Assembly (NCBI RefSeq): GCF_009870125.1
Contig: NC_046683.1
Location: forward strand, 39,385,869 to 39,449,868
Direction: 5' to 3'
Source: Drosophila pseudoobscura
Lineage: Eukaryota > Arthropoda > Insecta > Diptera > Drosophilidae
Length of the DNA: 64,000 nucleotides
Position numbers and translations under genes: made by a program. Shown here piece after piece: positions 47,267-56,576 of the stretch. Below the pieces are notes generated by a model that did no database searches, was not told the origin of the DNA, and saw nothing but the letters and a program-made list of their open reading frames with translations. Every line of letters begins with the position of its first letter. Position 1 is the first letter of the stretch.

Positions 47267-50200
47267 ATGGCATCAAAAGTTCAGTGCAACATGTGTGATA
47301 AGTCCGTTGACTTTTCAGAGTTTCAATCTCATTATGAGAGATGCTCTGATTTGCGTAATAATGTAGTGTGTGACCTTTGCTCTAAGTCCATCGACTTAAT
47401 AGAGTTTGATAGTCATTATGAAGCATGCTTGGGACCTAGGAATGCTTTTGAGATTCTTATGAGCAAAGGATCTAATTCAAGTGATCTTCAAGGTCCTTCA
47501 ACGTCAGGAGCTTCAAAACGGCCTCGATTGGATACTCCGATGGACCTAAGGATTATTGACTGTTCAATTTGCGGTGAAAGTTACCCTTCGTCTAGGGAAA
47601 GACGCCATATGATGTCGGACAAACATAAGAATGCAAGAGCAGCTCAACTAGAGGAAAATGAAAACGTTATTTTAATTTCAACGGAGTCGCGATTTCCTTT
47701 AAAATCATATCGTGTTCACTCAAATAAAAGTGAACAGATTGATTTAAAAGAGTTTTTTTATGATTGCAAAAATGATATTATCAATTTATTGCGTCACTGC
47801 ATGAGTGAGTACAGATCCATAAAATACAATTTAAAAGTATATGGATTATACGTTAAAAACACTGATGATGAAAGCTTAACAGAAACAATGAAGCATTTCA
47901 TTACGCCATACAACCCAATATATGAAAACGAGCTGATTGATGATCATCTAAATGATACAATAGAAAATTTGATAACTCTCAGCAGTGAATTCCAGGAGAA
48001 GGATTCAGGTTGGGCAATAAAGTGTTTTAAATATTTTGAACTTACCATGATAAAACTAGAGCATATCGCTGCAAACAGGTTTATCCAAGCTCCCAAAAAA
48101 ATTAAGTCACGAAATGCACTCATAAATGTTAAAAATGACGATGATTTTTGTTTCAAGTGGTGTGTTTTAGCATCATTAGCCTATGGAACACACCTTAAAA
48201 CTATATCAAACAGCAGCATTAAAAAAAATTTCCCGAGATAAGTTAACAATACCATCATCCTATCGATGCGGAAACATACGGCAAGACATCATTTATTATG
48301 AAGGAGTAAGATTAAATTTTTCCGGAATTGAGTTTCCAATAACAAGCAAAGGAATCAAGCGATTCGAATCAGCAAATGAGGATTTTAGCATCAATGTTTA
48401 TGAAGTCGATGAGAATGGAAAAAACGTTGTGGGACCCACAGTGAGGACTAAGAAAATTCGGACTCACCACATAAACTTGCTTGGAATTAATAGTGATAAT
48501 ATGCAAATGATGCATTATGCATATATAACGTGCATGAGAAAATTATGTTATTCACAACATAGTAAATCCCATAATACGGCATATTTTTGCGAGAACTGCT
48601 TGCAATTTTATAGTACAACAAATACTATACATGACACTAAAGAGTGTGGAAAAGTTGCTGCTTTGTATCCTGAACCTAATACCAAAACTGTATTCAAAAG
48701 TTTTTCTAAAAAACTATCTCCACCAGTAGTAATTTATGCTGACATCGAAGCAGTTTTGGAAAATTACGATATAAATCTTAATGATCCATCAAAATCATCA
48801 ACTACTATGGCACAGAGGCATACAGCATGTGCAGCATCATTTTATATTGTACATAAATACAATGAACATCTAAATGAGATGTGGACATACGAAGGTAAAT
48901 ATTTTAACATTCCAGCAAAGGCAATAAACTCATAAACATTATGATTTCGTTATTTCAGGACCGGATTGTATCCAAAAATTTTGTCAAGCACTTAGGATGA
49001 AAACCGATGGACTTTATGAGAAGTACTGGAAGTCTTATAAAAAACCAATCTATCAGTTTAACATTTGGGAAGAGGATTACCAGGAACACGGTGAATGCTA
49101 TGCCTGCGAGAAACAAATTTCTGATGATGATCGAGAAAAATTCTTTGATCAGTTTACAGGACAATATGTAGGTCCTATTCATAAGCTGTGTAAACAGACA
49201 TTTAGATTAAGCGATCCCTTTTTCCCGGTAGTTTTTCATAACTTATCTCGTTATGATATACATTTATTTGTTACGTCAATAAAAGATGAACTAAGACCCA
49301 TTCCTTGCAATAAAGAGTTATATATTGCGTTAACTCAAATTTGTAAGCTCGATGAATCTTATCTTCATCAATATAAAATTAGATATATAGATTCAAATAG
49401 ATTTTTAAATTCAAGCTTAGAAAAACTCGCTAGTTATATGAACATAGCGAATTTTAAAATTTTGAGAAGTAAATATCAAGGTGAAAAATTTGATATGCTA
49501 CGACGAAAGGGAGTATTTCCCTATGATTATTTGGATAGTTTTGAAAAATTTGATGAATCCCTGCTTCCTTCGCGAGATAATTTTTATAATTCACTGAATG
49601 ATGAGGAATGTAGTGTTGAAGACTACAACTTTGCCCAGAAGGTTTGGAACGCATTTAATTGCAAATCTATTAGAGATTATTTAAAATTATATTTGGAAAG
49701 CGATGTTTTAATTCTTGCTGATGTATTTGAGAATTTTAGGAGTCTTTGTTCCCGAGTGTACAGGTTAGACCCCATTAATTATGTTACTGCTCCTTCAGTT
49801 TCATGGGATGCAATGTTAAAATACACAAGAGTAGAATTAGAACTTGTTAGTGATCCTGACATTTATAATTTTTTAAAAACTGCTGTTCGTGGAGGATTGA
49901 CTCAATGCACTCAACGGATTGCAACAGCAAATAACAAATATTTAAATAATAAATTTAAGCCTAACGAACCCATAAATTTCCTTTCATATATTGACGCCAA
50001 CAACTTATATGGATGGGCTATGAGTCAACCCCTTCCATTTTCTAATTTTAAATTTCTAAGTAACGATGAAATTTCATCTTTCAACGTTCTTAGCATATCG
50101 GCATCTAGTGATGTTGGATATATTTTAGAAGTAGATTTGCGATATCCTGATGATATTCATAATAAGCATAATAGTTTACCTTTTTGCCCCGAAAATAAGA

Positions 50201-51261
50201 TTCCACCAGGAGGAAAGCAGACAAAACTAATAGCTGACTTAAGTGATAAAAAGAACTATATAATTCATTTGAAGCAGCTACAGTTATGTATAGAGCAAGG
50301 TATGATTTTAGAAAAAATATCTAGAGTTTTATCATTTAATCAGTCCTGTTGGCTGAAACCATATATTGACCTCAATACATCTCTTAGAAAATTAGCTAGC
50401 AATGACTTTGAGATAAACTTTTACAAATTAATGGTTAATGCCGTTTACGGTAAAACAATGGAGAATGTAGAAAAACGTCGTGAGGTTGCATTAGTTAAGC
50501 ATTATGAGTCAAGACAAAACTCAGCAGGGTTTAGACAACGCATAGCAAGACATAATTTCCACAGTGTTGAAATCTTTGGAGATAATTTGGCTGCCATTGA
50601 ATCAACTAAGTCCCGAATTTTTTATGATAAGCCCATATACATTGGAGTTAGTGTACTAGAACTTTCAAAATGGTTAATGTATGACTATTTCTATAATTTT
50701 CATTCTGTAAAATGTCCATCATCAAAAATACTCTATATGGATACAGATTCATTTATTATATCATCAGAAGAAGATTTTTATGATTTAATTAAATTCAATC
50801 CTAATCGCTTTGATACATCCAATTACCTAGCCTCAAACAGATTCGGTATCAATCTCGCTAATAACAAAGAGCTTGGATTAATGAAAGACGAAAATGCAGG
50901 AAAAATAATGACGTCGTTTGCAGGATTAAAAGCGAAAGCATACTCATATTTAATTGCTAAAGATGATAACACTGACTATAACGTAAAAAAGGTTAAAGGC
51001 GTAAAAAAGTCAGTAGTTAAACGATTAACTCATACTCATTATATTGAATGCATTAAACATAAAAAAACTTATTATGGACAACAGAGAGTTATTAGAAGTA
51101 GAGGTCATAAAATTTATACTGAAATTGTAAATAAGATAAGTCTAAATTATAAGGATGACAAAAGATTTATATTACCTGATAATATTTCAACATTAGCTCA
51201 TAATCACTATGAAATTAAAAATATTTTAGGTGCTAGTAATAATACACAAAATATGGTATAA
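47267..51261 (+). CDS. POLB: protein-primed DNA polymerase B (one intron, one frameshift)
   Basis: The gene replicates the element by protein priming. The N terminus has three Cys/His zinc-binding clusters (CNMC, CDLC, CSIC). The first frame fails at an A8 run (48221-48228): it meets a stop at 48239 while the next frame carries the continuing homology. A 64-bp GT-AG intron follows (48895-48958, GTAAAT donor, TTTCAG acceptor), and splicing keeps the conserved GPDC segment in frame. Exonuclease motifs are all present: YADIEA (48735-48752), NLSRYD (49240-49257), YLESDVL (about 49689). Palm motifs follow: A, YIDANNLYG (from 49987); B, KLMVNAVYG (about 50425-50451); C, YMDTDS (50734-50751). No catalytic residue is missing. 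The only defect is the one-base length change in the A run, which could be a real inactivating mutation or a sequencing error. Confidence 0.93.
48221..48228 (+). other. A8 homopolymer at the polymerase frameshift
   Basis: Upstream homology is in one frame and downstream homology in the next; the switch falls in or beside this eight-base A run. Homopolymers are common places for both polymerase slippage and sequencing error. Confidence 0.75.
48895..48958 (+). other. 64-bp spliceosomal intron in the polymerase gene
   Basis: It begins GTAAAT, ends TATTTCAG and contains in-frame stops. Removing it joins two halves of the conserved exonuclease-domain segment in the correct phase (1 nt + 2 nt). 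The length is typical of fly introns. Confidence 0.8.
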
Positions 51262-51376
51262 GTAAATTTAACATTATATTATTATTATTTTTAATTTGTG
51301 TATAATTAAAACTATATTTCAATGTAAAAAAATACACAAAAATAAATTAAATCTGATAAATATTTTGCGTGCTTAA

Positions 51377-52300
51377 TTATTTTAATATACTCTTTTTATC
51401 TATCCATGAATTGTGTGTTTCATCGAAACCTAACCATTTAACAAAAACTTGTTCTTTTTTCCTTCTAAGTATTTTTTCCACTAAGAAAGCATTTTCATCT
51501 TTAACTTTTTGGAGTTCTTGATCATAAAATGAGCCTTTGATCATTTCCCCCTTATAGTCCTCCAGCTCATATGTTACAGGATTAGTAGACTTTACTTTTA
51601 AAATTTTAAAAACTTCGGCTGTCCAGTTTGGATCATAGCCCTTTGTAAAAATACCTTTATATTTACTTATTCTAACAGGATCACCAATGGAAAACTTGTG
51701 TTTAGGAAATACCTTACAAATATTATAAGCTGTTTTCAAAATAAACTCTTCATTTTGTTTGTTTACATCTATAGGCCTCATTTTTATAGTACGGTGATAT
51801 GAATTATTATAATCTTTTAGTAAGTCATGCAAGATATAAATCCACGTATGATTACCCTGCATACTAAAGATTTTCCACATACGATTTTTTAATGTTCTAT
51901 TAAAACGTTCACAAATAGATGCTTTAAGGTGTGTATATGTATGGTAATGGTTAATGTTATTCTTTTTCATTAACTCTCCGAAGGCTACATTAAAAAACTC
52001 CTTTCCTTGATCAGATTGAATATTTTTAGGTTTATGTTTAGATATTTTTAATATTTTCTTCAATGCTGATAAAACATCTAAAGCTGTTTTAGACTTAACG
52101 GGAACTGCATATGCAAACTTCGAGAACGTGTCAATTACTGTCAGCAAGTACCTATATCCTTTGTTTTCCTTATAAAAGGGTATCATTTCAACTAAATCGA
52201 TTTGCCACGTGTCATTAATTCCCTTTTGTACGAATTTACGACGAATAAAATTTCTTCTAGCAGGCTTATGTATTTCATTAACAACTTGTTGCTTACTCAT
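51377..52300 (-). CDS. INT: Polinton integrase with C-terminal chromodomain
   Basis: The 307-aa protein is a retrovirus-like DDE integrase that inserts element DNA and makes the 6-bp target duplication. The catalytic residues are D35 (in WQIDLVEM), D97 (in NIQSDQGKEFF) and E131 (in KASICERFNR). A C-terminal chromodomain covers about residues 270-305 (FLVEKILRR, then VFVKWLGF and NSWIDK), which probably reads histone marks and steers insertion. The usual N-terminal HHCC zinc motif is not evident; the protein starts about 30 residues before the core. It lies 15 bp after the stop of the 229-aa gene on the same strand, so the two are probably cotranscribed from the 53.05 kb promoter. Confidence 0.95.
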   Translation of the reverse strand: MSKQQVVNEIHKPARRNFIRRKFVQKGINDTWQIDLVEMIPFYKENKGYRYLLTVIDTFSKFAYAVPVKSKTALDVLSALKKILKISKHKPKNIQSDQGKEFFNVAFGELMKKNNINHYHTYTHLKASICERFNRTLKNRMWKIFSMQGNHTWIYILHDLLKDYNNSYHRTIKMRPIDVNKQNEEFILKTAYNICKVFPKHKFSIGDPVRISKYKGIFTKGYDPNWTAEVFKILKVKSTNPVTYELEDYKGEMIKGSFYDQELQKVKDENAFLVEKILRRKKEQVFVKWLGFDETHNSWIDKKSILK

Positions 52301-52315
52301 TTTTAATATAATTTT

Positions 52316-53005
52316 TTATTTTCTATTGTTATGTTGGGATGATTGCTTATTTAAAAGTGTTTGCTTATACTCAAGAACATCGCGTTTTATTTGATTACAC
52401 ATTTTTTTGGAAATTTCAAAGCATAAACGGGTTAAATCTATTTGCACATTTCTATCATAAGTACCGTCTAAATCAGCTAGTTGAACATCAAATTTTTGTA
52501 AGGCTGCACACTTAGGAATAATATTATTATAGTAGAGGTATATAATTTGTTGCTTAAGTATCGTATTCCAACATAAAAATGTGGTAAAAAAAATGCCTAA
52601 TCTTAAAAACGATCTCCAGGACTCACTATCAAATTCAATTTTATTTCCAAACTGATTTATTATAAACACATACTGCTTATCTGATTTTCGAAATCTAAAA
52701 TTACACTTAATTGTGGGTAATAATGGATGGTCTATAATTGTATCAGGCATCAAAAAATCATACTGATCAAGTTTCAATTGGATATACTCTTTGTATGTAA
52801 CCAATTGCATCCATTCATCTTTATCTAAACCAACGAAATTGTTTTTGCTTTGCTGCATCCATATCATTGGAGTGAATTTTCTTGTAGTTGAAAAACCGCA
52901 TTTAAGTTTTAAATTATGTACTACATAATATTCGAGACCGAAAATGACTTCGTGATCCTGCTTCTTTCTAGTGGACCTAATTCTTTTTGATTGAAGCGTG
53001 TCCAT
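52316..53005 (-). CDS. Polinton-associated protein, 229 aa, weak PC4-like segment
   Basis: The full frame runs from ATG 53005 and is divergent from the 171-aa gene. I do not recognise it with confidence. The N-terminal third, after a basic start (KRIRSTRKKQDHE), has beta-type sequence followed by FVGLDKDEWMQLV, which recalls the strand-then-helix of PC4/p15 single-strand DNA-binding domains (residues about 50-80); this is a weak, by-eye likeness. The C-terminal half is hydrophobic and helical (RLGIFFTTFLCWNTIL) and ends in a basic tail. Its position before the integrase on the same strand suggests an early or DNA-processing role. It could equally be an unrelated element-specific protein. Confidence 0.7.
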   Translation of the reverse strand: MDTLQSKRIRSTRKKQDHEVIFGLEYYVVHNLKLKCGFSTTRKFTPMIWMQQSKNNFVGLDKDEWMQLVTYKEYIQLKLDQYDFLMPDTIIDHPLLPTIKCNFRFRKSDKQYVFIINQFGNKIEFDSESWRSFLRLGIFFTTFLCWNTILKQQIIYLYYNNIIPKCAALQKFDVQLADLDGTYDRNVQIDLTRLCFEISKKMCNQIKRDVLEYKQTLLNKQSSQHNNRK

Positions 53006-53054
53006 TTGGGTTGAATGCTTTTGTAAAACTAAGAACTCTTACTAAATTGAGCTG

Positions 53055-53062
53055 TATATAAA
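53055..53062. promoter_or_regulatory. shared bidirectional TATA element (TATATAAA)
   Basis: The palindromic TATATA serves both directions. Rightward, TATAAA at 53057 is 31 bp before the A of a TCAGT initiator (53086-53090) leading to the 171-aa gene. Leftward, TATATA at 53060-53055 is 30 bp before the A of a TTAGT (minus strand, 53032-53028) leading to the 229-aa gene and the integrase. Both spacings are optimal for a TATA/initiator pair. Confidence 0.6.
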
Positions 53063-53113
53063 GGAGATAGGCATCAACAACTCATTCAGTTTCTTACAAA
53101 ATCTCAAACCAAC

Positions 53114-53629
53114 ATGAACACAATCGACAGGAATTCAAGCGTTATAGTTGATTTTCAATATGTCTTTGGAAATAATAAACAACTTTTTATTAAGGAATTG
53201 GCGTTTATGCAAACCGGAACAGTAACACCAAACTTCTTTCATTTCAAACCACCATATCATCTGAATGAATTGGATAATGAAATGATTAAACAACAAAATA
53301 TTAATCGTCAAACCATAAATGGATTGGAATGGTCAGATGGTGAAATATCATATTTAAGTTTAGGTGAAATACTTTCACCACTAAATAGATTTAGCACCGT
53401 TATTGTACGTGGTGAAATTAAAAAAAAGTTTTTATCTAAGTATTTAACAAATAATATTATTGATATCGATATTGGAAAAAGTCTCACATTTTATCCAAAT
53501 TTTTTTACAAACTGTAGAATCCACAAAAAAATTCCTCTTAGATGTGCTCTAAATAATTTATTTAAGCTATTTGTTATCTTGGAAAATTCTAACTACGCTA
53601 TCTACTGTAATGGTGACTCATATGTTTAG
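53114..53629 (+). CDS. Polinton-associated protein, 171 aa
   Basis: ATG 53114 to TAG 53629, with a TATA box and TCAGT initiator upstream. The opening (SVIVDFQYVFGNNKQLFIKEL) and the FHFKPPY and GLEWSDGEI segments match a sequence pattern I associate with uncharacterised arthropod proteins linked to mobile elements, possibly of an RNase H/exonuclease-like fold (D in VDFQ, E in IKELAF). That fold assignment is a guess. No nuclease triad is complete by eye. Charge is mixed and there is no membrane segment. Confidence 0.7.
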   Translation: MNTIDRNSSVIVDFQYVFGNNKQLFIKELAFMQTGTVTPNFFHFKPPYHLNELDNEMIKQQNINRQTINGLEWSDGEISYLSLGEILSPLNRFSTVIVRGEIKKKFLSKYLTNNIIDIDIGKSLTFYPNFFTNCRIHKKIPLRCALNNLFKLFVILENSNYAIYCNGDSYV

Positions 53630-53673
53630 ATTTTCAGTTTATATTCAGCACTTGTAGTAACTAGTTGTTTAAA

Positions 53674-53811
53674 ATGGATTCATTTAAGCGTTTGTTTGAA
53701 AAGGATCCTCACAAAAGCGGATACACACAAGTTGTTTATTGTAATTATTGCGGCTCTGATACTCACTTAGAAAAAAACTGCCCCAAAAAGCGCATTTATA
53801 AACATTTATAA
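53674..53811 (+). CDS. 45-aa CCHC zinc-knuckle microprotein
   Basis: A short ATG-to-TAA frame encodes a basic 45-residue protein with a perfect retroviral-type zinc knuckle, C-x2-C-x4-H-x4-C, in CNYCGSDTHLEKNC (about residues 24-37), followed by a basic tail PKKRIYKHL. Such knuckles bind single-stranded nucleic acid. It lies between the 171-aa gene and the ATPase, with 44 bp before the former's stop and 29 bp before the latter's start. A chance match to the full knuckle spacing in so short a frame is unlikely. I infer a nucleic-acid chaperone or packaging role; a spliced role as an extra exon of a neighbour is the alternative. Confidence 0.6.
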   Translation: MDSFKRLFEKDPHKSGYTQVVYCNYCGSDTHLEKNCPKKRIYKHL

Positions 53812-53840
53812 AATATTAATAAATAAAACATAGCCCAAAA

Positions 53841-54527
53841 ATGTTTAAGCAATTTATACATCCTTTTACAATGCTTATTTGCGGTCCTTCAGGATCTGGT
53901 AAGACAACGTTTTTAGAAAATTTAATAAACAAAAGAAATGATTTGCTGAGCATTTCAATTAATCGAATAATTTGGTGTTATGGAGAGGAGCATGCTAAGC
54001 CAAATTTTAATACCATCGAATACTATAAAGGAGTTCCCGAAACAATTGAAAATGAAAATCATGAGCCTATTCTTTTAATACTAGATGACTTAATGATGGG
54101 TGCATTTAATAAAAATGTCTGTGAGCTATTTACAAAAGGATCACACCACAGGAATTTATCCGTAATAGTGGTTACACAAAATATATTTCATAAATCATCA
54201 CATACTCGAGATATTTCACTAAACACAAAATACATCGTTGCGTTCAAAAATCCTAGGGATAAGCTACAATTTCAATGCTTAGCAAGACAAATTTATCCTG
54301 AAAATTCTCAGGAGCTCTTCAGAATATATAAGGAGGTGACAGATGAACCACATGGTTATTTACTTATTGATCTTACTCAGGGAATAAATGATCTCCTTAG
54401 ATTTCGTACACATATTTTTAATTCTGAGTATACAGTTTGCTTTTCAGATGAAAATGGTTTACAAAAAGAATCTAAATCGACTGAAAGCGAACAAACATTT
54501 ATTGTATGTGCTCAAAAGGGCAAATAA
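53841..54527 (+). CDS. ATP: Polinton packaging ATPase (FtsK/HerA, A32-like)
   Basis: The 228-aa protein has Walker A GPSGSGKT at residues 15-22, Walker B LLILDD at about 78-83 and a VVTQN sensor-type strand at about 110-114. These are the marks of the A32-like genome packaging ATPases found in Polintons and related viruses. It would drive element DNA into capsids. No break is seen. It begins the head-to-tail array of virion genes, and its last 80 bp overlap the next frame. Confidence 0.93.
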   Translation: MFKQFIHPFTMLICGPSGSGKTTFLENLINKRNDLLSISINRIIWCYGEEHAKPNFNTIEYYKGVPETIENENHEPILLILDDLMMGAFNKNVCELFTKGSHHRNLSVIVVTQNIFHKSSHTRDISLNTKYIVAFKNPRDKLQFQCLARQIYPENSQELFRIYKEVTDEPHGYLLIDLTQGINDLLRFRTHIFNSEYTVCFSDENGLQKESKSTESEQTFIVCAQKGK

Positions 54528-54801
54528 TAAACTTCGAAATGCAATTATAAGTAATTGTGACATTGAGTTAGTAAAAGCATTAGTGGAGATAGTGTTGAAT
54601 ACTCTGCGAGGAAATCATAAGATATCAAAAAAGCAACTATATGCTCTAAAAAAGTATAAAAATGCATTACGTCTTATTTCATGTCCAAAACGGTCAATAA
54701 ATTCTAAGAGAAAAGTTCTCATCCAAAAAGGAGGATTTTTACCTGTTTTAATAAGTTCATTGCTTTCGGGGATTTTTGGAAAAATATTGAACAATGCTTA
54801 A
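54448..54801 (+). CDS. Polinton small protein with hydrophobic C terminus, 117 aa
   Basis: The chosen start is ATG 54448, inside the end of the ATPase gene; an earlier in-frame ATG at 54388 would add 20 hydrophobic residues and overlap more. The protein is basic and helical (LLYVLKRANNKLRNAI, KKQLYALKKYKNALRLI) and ends in a glycine-bearing hydrophobic stretch (KGGFLPVLISSLLSGIFGKI). This tail is typical of small proteins encoded between the ATPase and capsid genes of Polintons and adintoviruses; function unknown. TTTGCTTTTCAG directly before the ATG also resembles a splice acceptor, so it could be made from a spliced transcript. Confidence 0.65.
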   Translation: MKMVYKKNLNRLKANKHLLYVLKRANNKLRNAIISNCDIELVKALVEIVLNTLRGNHKISKKQLYALKKYKNALRLISCPKRSINSKRKVLIQKGGFLPVLISSLLSGIFGKILNNA

Positions 54802-55480
54802 AAATAAGCATCAATTAACCAAAGTTATTTTAATGCATCCGAATGCATATCAAAAATTGGTAAATAATGCCCAGAAAAACGATTTAATAAATATAACGTT
54901 TTTGCCTATTTTAAATGATAAAAAAACTAGCGACTTTAATAAATGGATTAAAATACGTCAAGAATTGTGTTACTATCAAAATAAAAAAAGAAATAAGACA
55001 ATGGATATACGAACTACGCAGAACAAACGACTTTCATCACCTCAAAGCATTGGAATACAAACCCAAGACGAGTCAGTTTGGTTAGATGTAAAACCTAACA
55101 CTTCCATTCTTAACAATAAAAATAATGAGTCCTCAAAAAAGGAACTCTCTATCACAAATGAGTTCTCTGATTTACCTAACGACATCGATGATGAAGATTT
55201 TCTGACCGAAAAATCTTTCAACTCAAAACCTAATAAGCGTAAAGTTGAGGATACCTCATTTTTAGACACTCAAGCATCAAAAAAATCAGCATTGACTAAA
55301 GTGAAGCTTACTGATAAACAGCGAAAGCTAAGAGTAAAACTTAAGAGGTATAAAAGTGAATCAAATCCATTTCAAGACTTGAAATACGTAAGTGGACGAG
55401 AAAAGTTGATGAGGGCTGTTAGAAACAGTAAGGCCGTGCAAATTGGAAAGAACAAAATTAATTGGTTATCCTATAATTAA
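54794..55480 (+). CDS. Polinton hydrophilic protein, 228 aa, function unknown
   Basis: Its ATG lies 8 bp inside the previous gene, in a different frame, an arrangement typical of viral coupling. Residues 1-75 look folded (VILMHPNAYQKLV, then FNKWIKIRQELCYYQNKK). The middle (80-150) is Ser/Asp/Asn-rich and probably disordered. The C terminus is basic, with KQRKLRVKLKRYK and a conserved-looking end (NPFQDLKYVSGREKLMRAV). It may be a virion core or scaffold protein by position. I recognise no domain. Confidence 0.7.
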   Translation: MLKNKHQLTKVILMHPNAYQKLVNNAQKNDLINITFLPILNDKKTSDFNKWIKIRQELCYYQNKKRNKTMDIRTTQNKRLSSPQSIGIQTQDESVWLDVKPNTSILNNKNNESSKKELSITNEFSDLPNDIDDEDFLTEKSFNSKPNKRKVEDTSFLDTQASKKSALTKVKLTDKQRKLRVKLKRYKSESNPFQDLKYVSGREKLMRAVRNSKAVQIGKNKINWLSYN

Positions 55481-55507
55481 TAAACTGCAAAGAACGTAGA
55501 ACTAAAA

Positions 55508-56059
55508 ATGGTAAATGTAACAGAGTTTTTCGTGACATTACTTAGTAATGATTCGTTAAATGTATATCATGATAACGTTAAGTGTGCATTTACAAACATT
55601 GTAAATATTCCTGAAAACATGAACGATGACTGGGAAGTAGGAATTACAGACTTATATCTAAATAAATGTATAAAAAGCAGGCCTGAGAATACCTCAATCG
55701 CATCTGAAGAAACAACAGAATTCGTTATTAGCTTAGTAAATGGAGAAACATTTCGATATGAAAATGAGTCAATAGAGTCTGAACAGTTTCAAAATGGTTT
55801 GATTTTTGTTTACACTGACATTATCAAACCAAGATGTGTTGGAAATAAAAGACCTCGATGTCTTCGAGTATTACATTATAATGGAAAAGAGCAACTTATA
55901 CAATTCAACAATATTGAATATTATCCCATTGAAATATGGTCTCCAAAAGAAATTTCGATCTTAATTACCGATTCCAAAGGGTATAAAGTACCATTTGAAT
56001 CTTCAGCAATTCCAATTTTTGTTACCCTTCACTTTAAAAAACGAAAAGAAATGCTATAA
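55508..56059 (+). CDS. Polinton minor capsid (penton-like) protein, 183 aa
   Basis: The pattern at the start (EFFVTLLSNDS, then FTNIVNIPENM and WEVGITDLYLN), the central IFVYTDIIKPRCVG and the late IEYYPIE...KEISILITD with a final IFVTLHFKK match the single jelly-roll minor capsid proteins of Polintons. It should close the fivefold vertices of an icosahedral capsid. Its length is normal for the family and the frame is intact. It lies in the virion gene array, 27 bp after the previous gene and 46 bp before the next. Confidence 0.8.
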   Translation: MVNVTEFFVTLLSNDSLNVYHDNVKCAFTNIVNIPENMNDDWEVGITDLYLNKCIKSRPENTSIASEETTEFVISLVNGETFRYENESIESEQFQNGLIFVYTDIIKPRCVGNKRPRCLRVLHYNGKEQLIQFNNIEYYPIEIWSPKEISILITDSKGYKVPFESSAIPIFVTLHFKKRKEML

Positions 56060-56105
56060 ATAATACTGTAAAGATGGAAATTTATTCAGAGTAGAAATAA
56101 CCATC

Positions 56106-56576
56106 ATGACGAAATCTTATCAACAATATTATTTAAATCAGTGTGGAGGAGGGTTGAATCATATAGGAAGTCTTTATGTTTCACCCAGAGTTATCCAACA
56201 AGGTAGAGGAATTGGGAACTTTTTTAGTGGTCTTTTTAATTACATAAAACCACTATTCCTTTCGGGGATAAACGCTATTAAAAACCAAGCTACTGAGACT
56301 GGAAAGGCAGTAATAAATGAGTTTGGTCGAAAACCTTTAAGAACTATTATCCAAGAACAAAGTAAAATTGCTTTGCAAAACCTGTCAAATAAAGCCATTA
56401 ATAAGTTAACCCGATTCCAGAATGGGGCAGGTAAAAAGAATAAAAAGAGAAGGTCTAGGAAAAAACTATCTCATTTATCATCTAAAGAAGGAAGCAAACA
56501 TACGCAGTCGAGAACCAAAAAAAAAAAATCAACAAAGAAATTAACTATAAGAGACATTTTTTCTAAATCAAAATGA
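56106..56576 (+). CDS. pVI/pX-like basic virion protein, 156 aa
   Basis: After MTKSYQQYYLNQCGGG the chain has a glycine-rich amphipathic stretch (GRGIGNFFSGLFNYIKPLFL, about residues 37-56) typical of the adenovirus pVI/pX-like proteins of Polintons. It ends in about 50 residues very rich in Lys/Arg/Ser that should bind DNA. The likely role is a core or membrane-lytic minor virion protein processed by the element protease. Its TGA overlaps the ATG of the major capsid gene in ATGA. Confidence 0.75.
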   Translation: MTKSYQQYYLNQCGGGLNHIGSLYVSPRVIQQGRGIGNFFSGLFNYIKPLFLSGINAIKNQATETGKAVINEFGRKPLRTIIQEQSKIALQNLSNKAINKLTRFQNGAGKKNKKRRSRKKLSHLSSKEGSKHTQSRTKKKKSTKKLTIRDIFSKSK

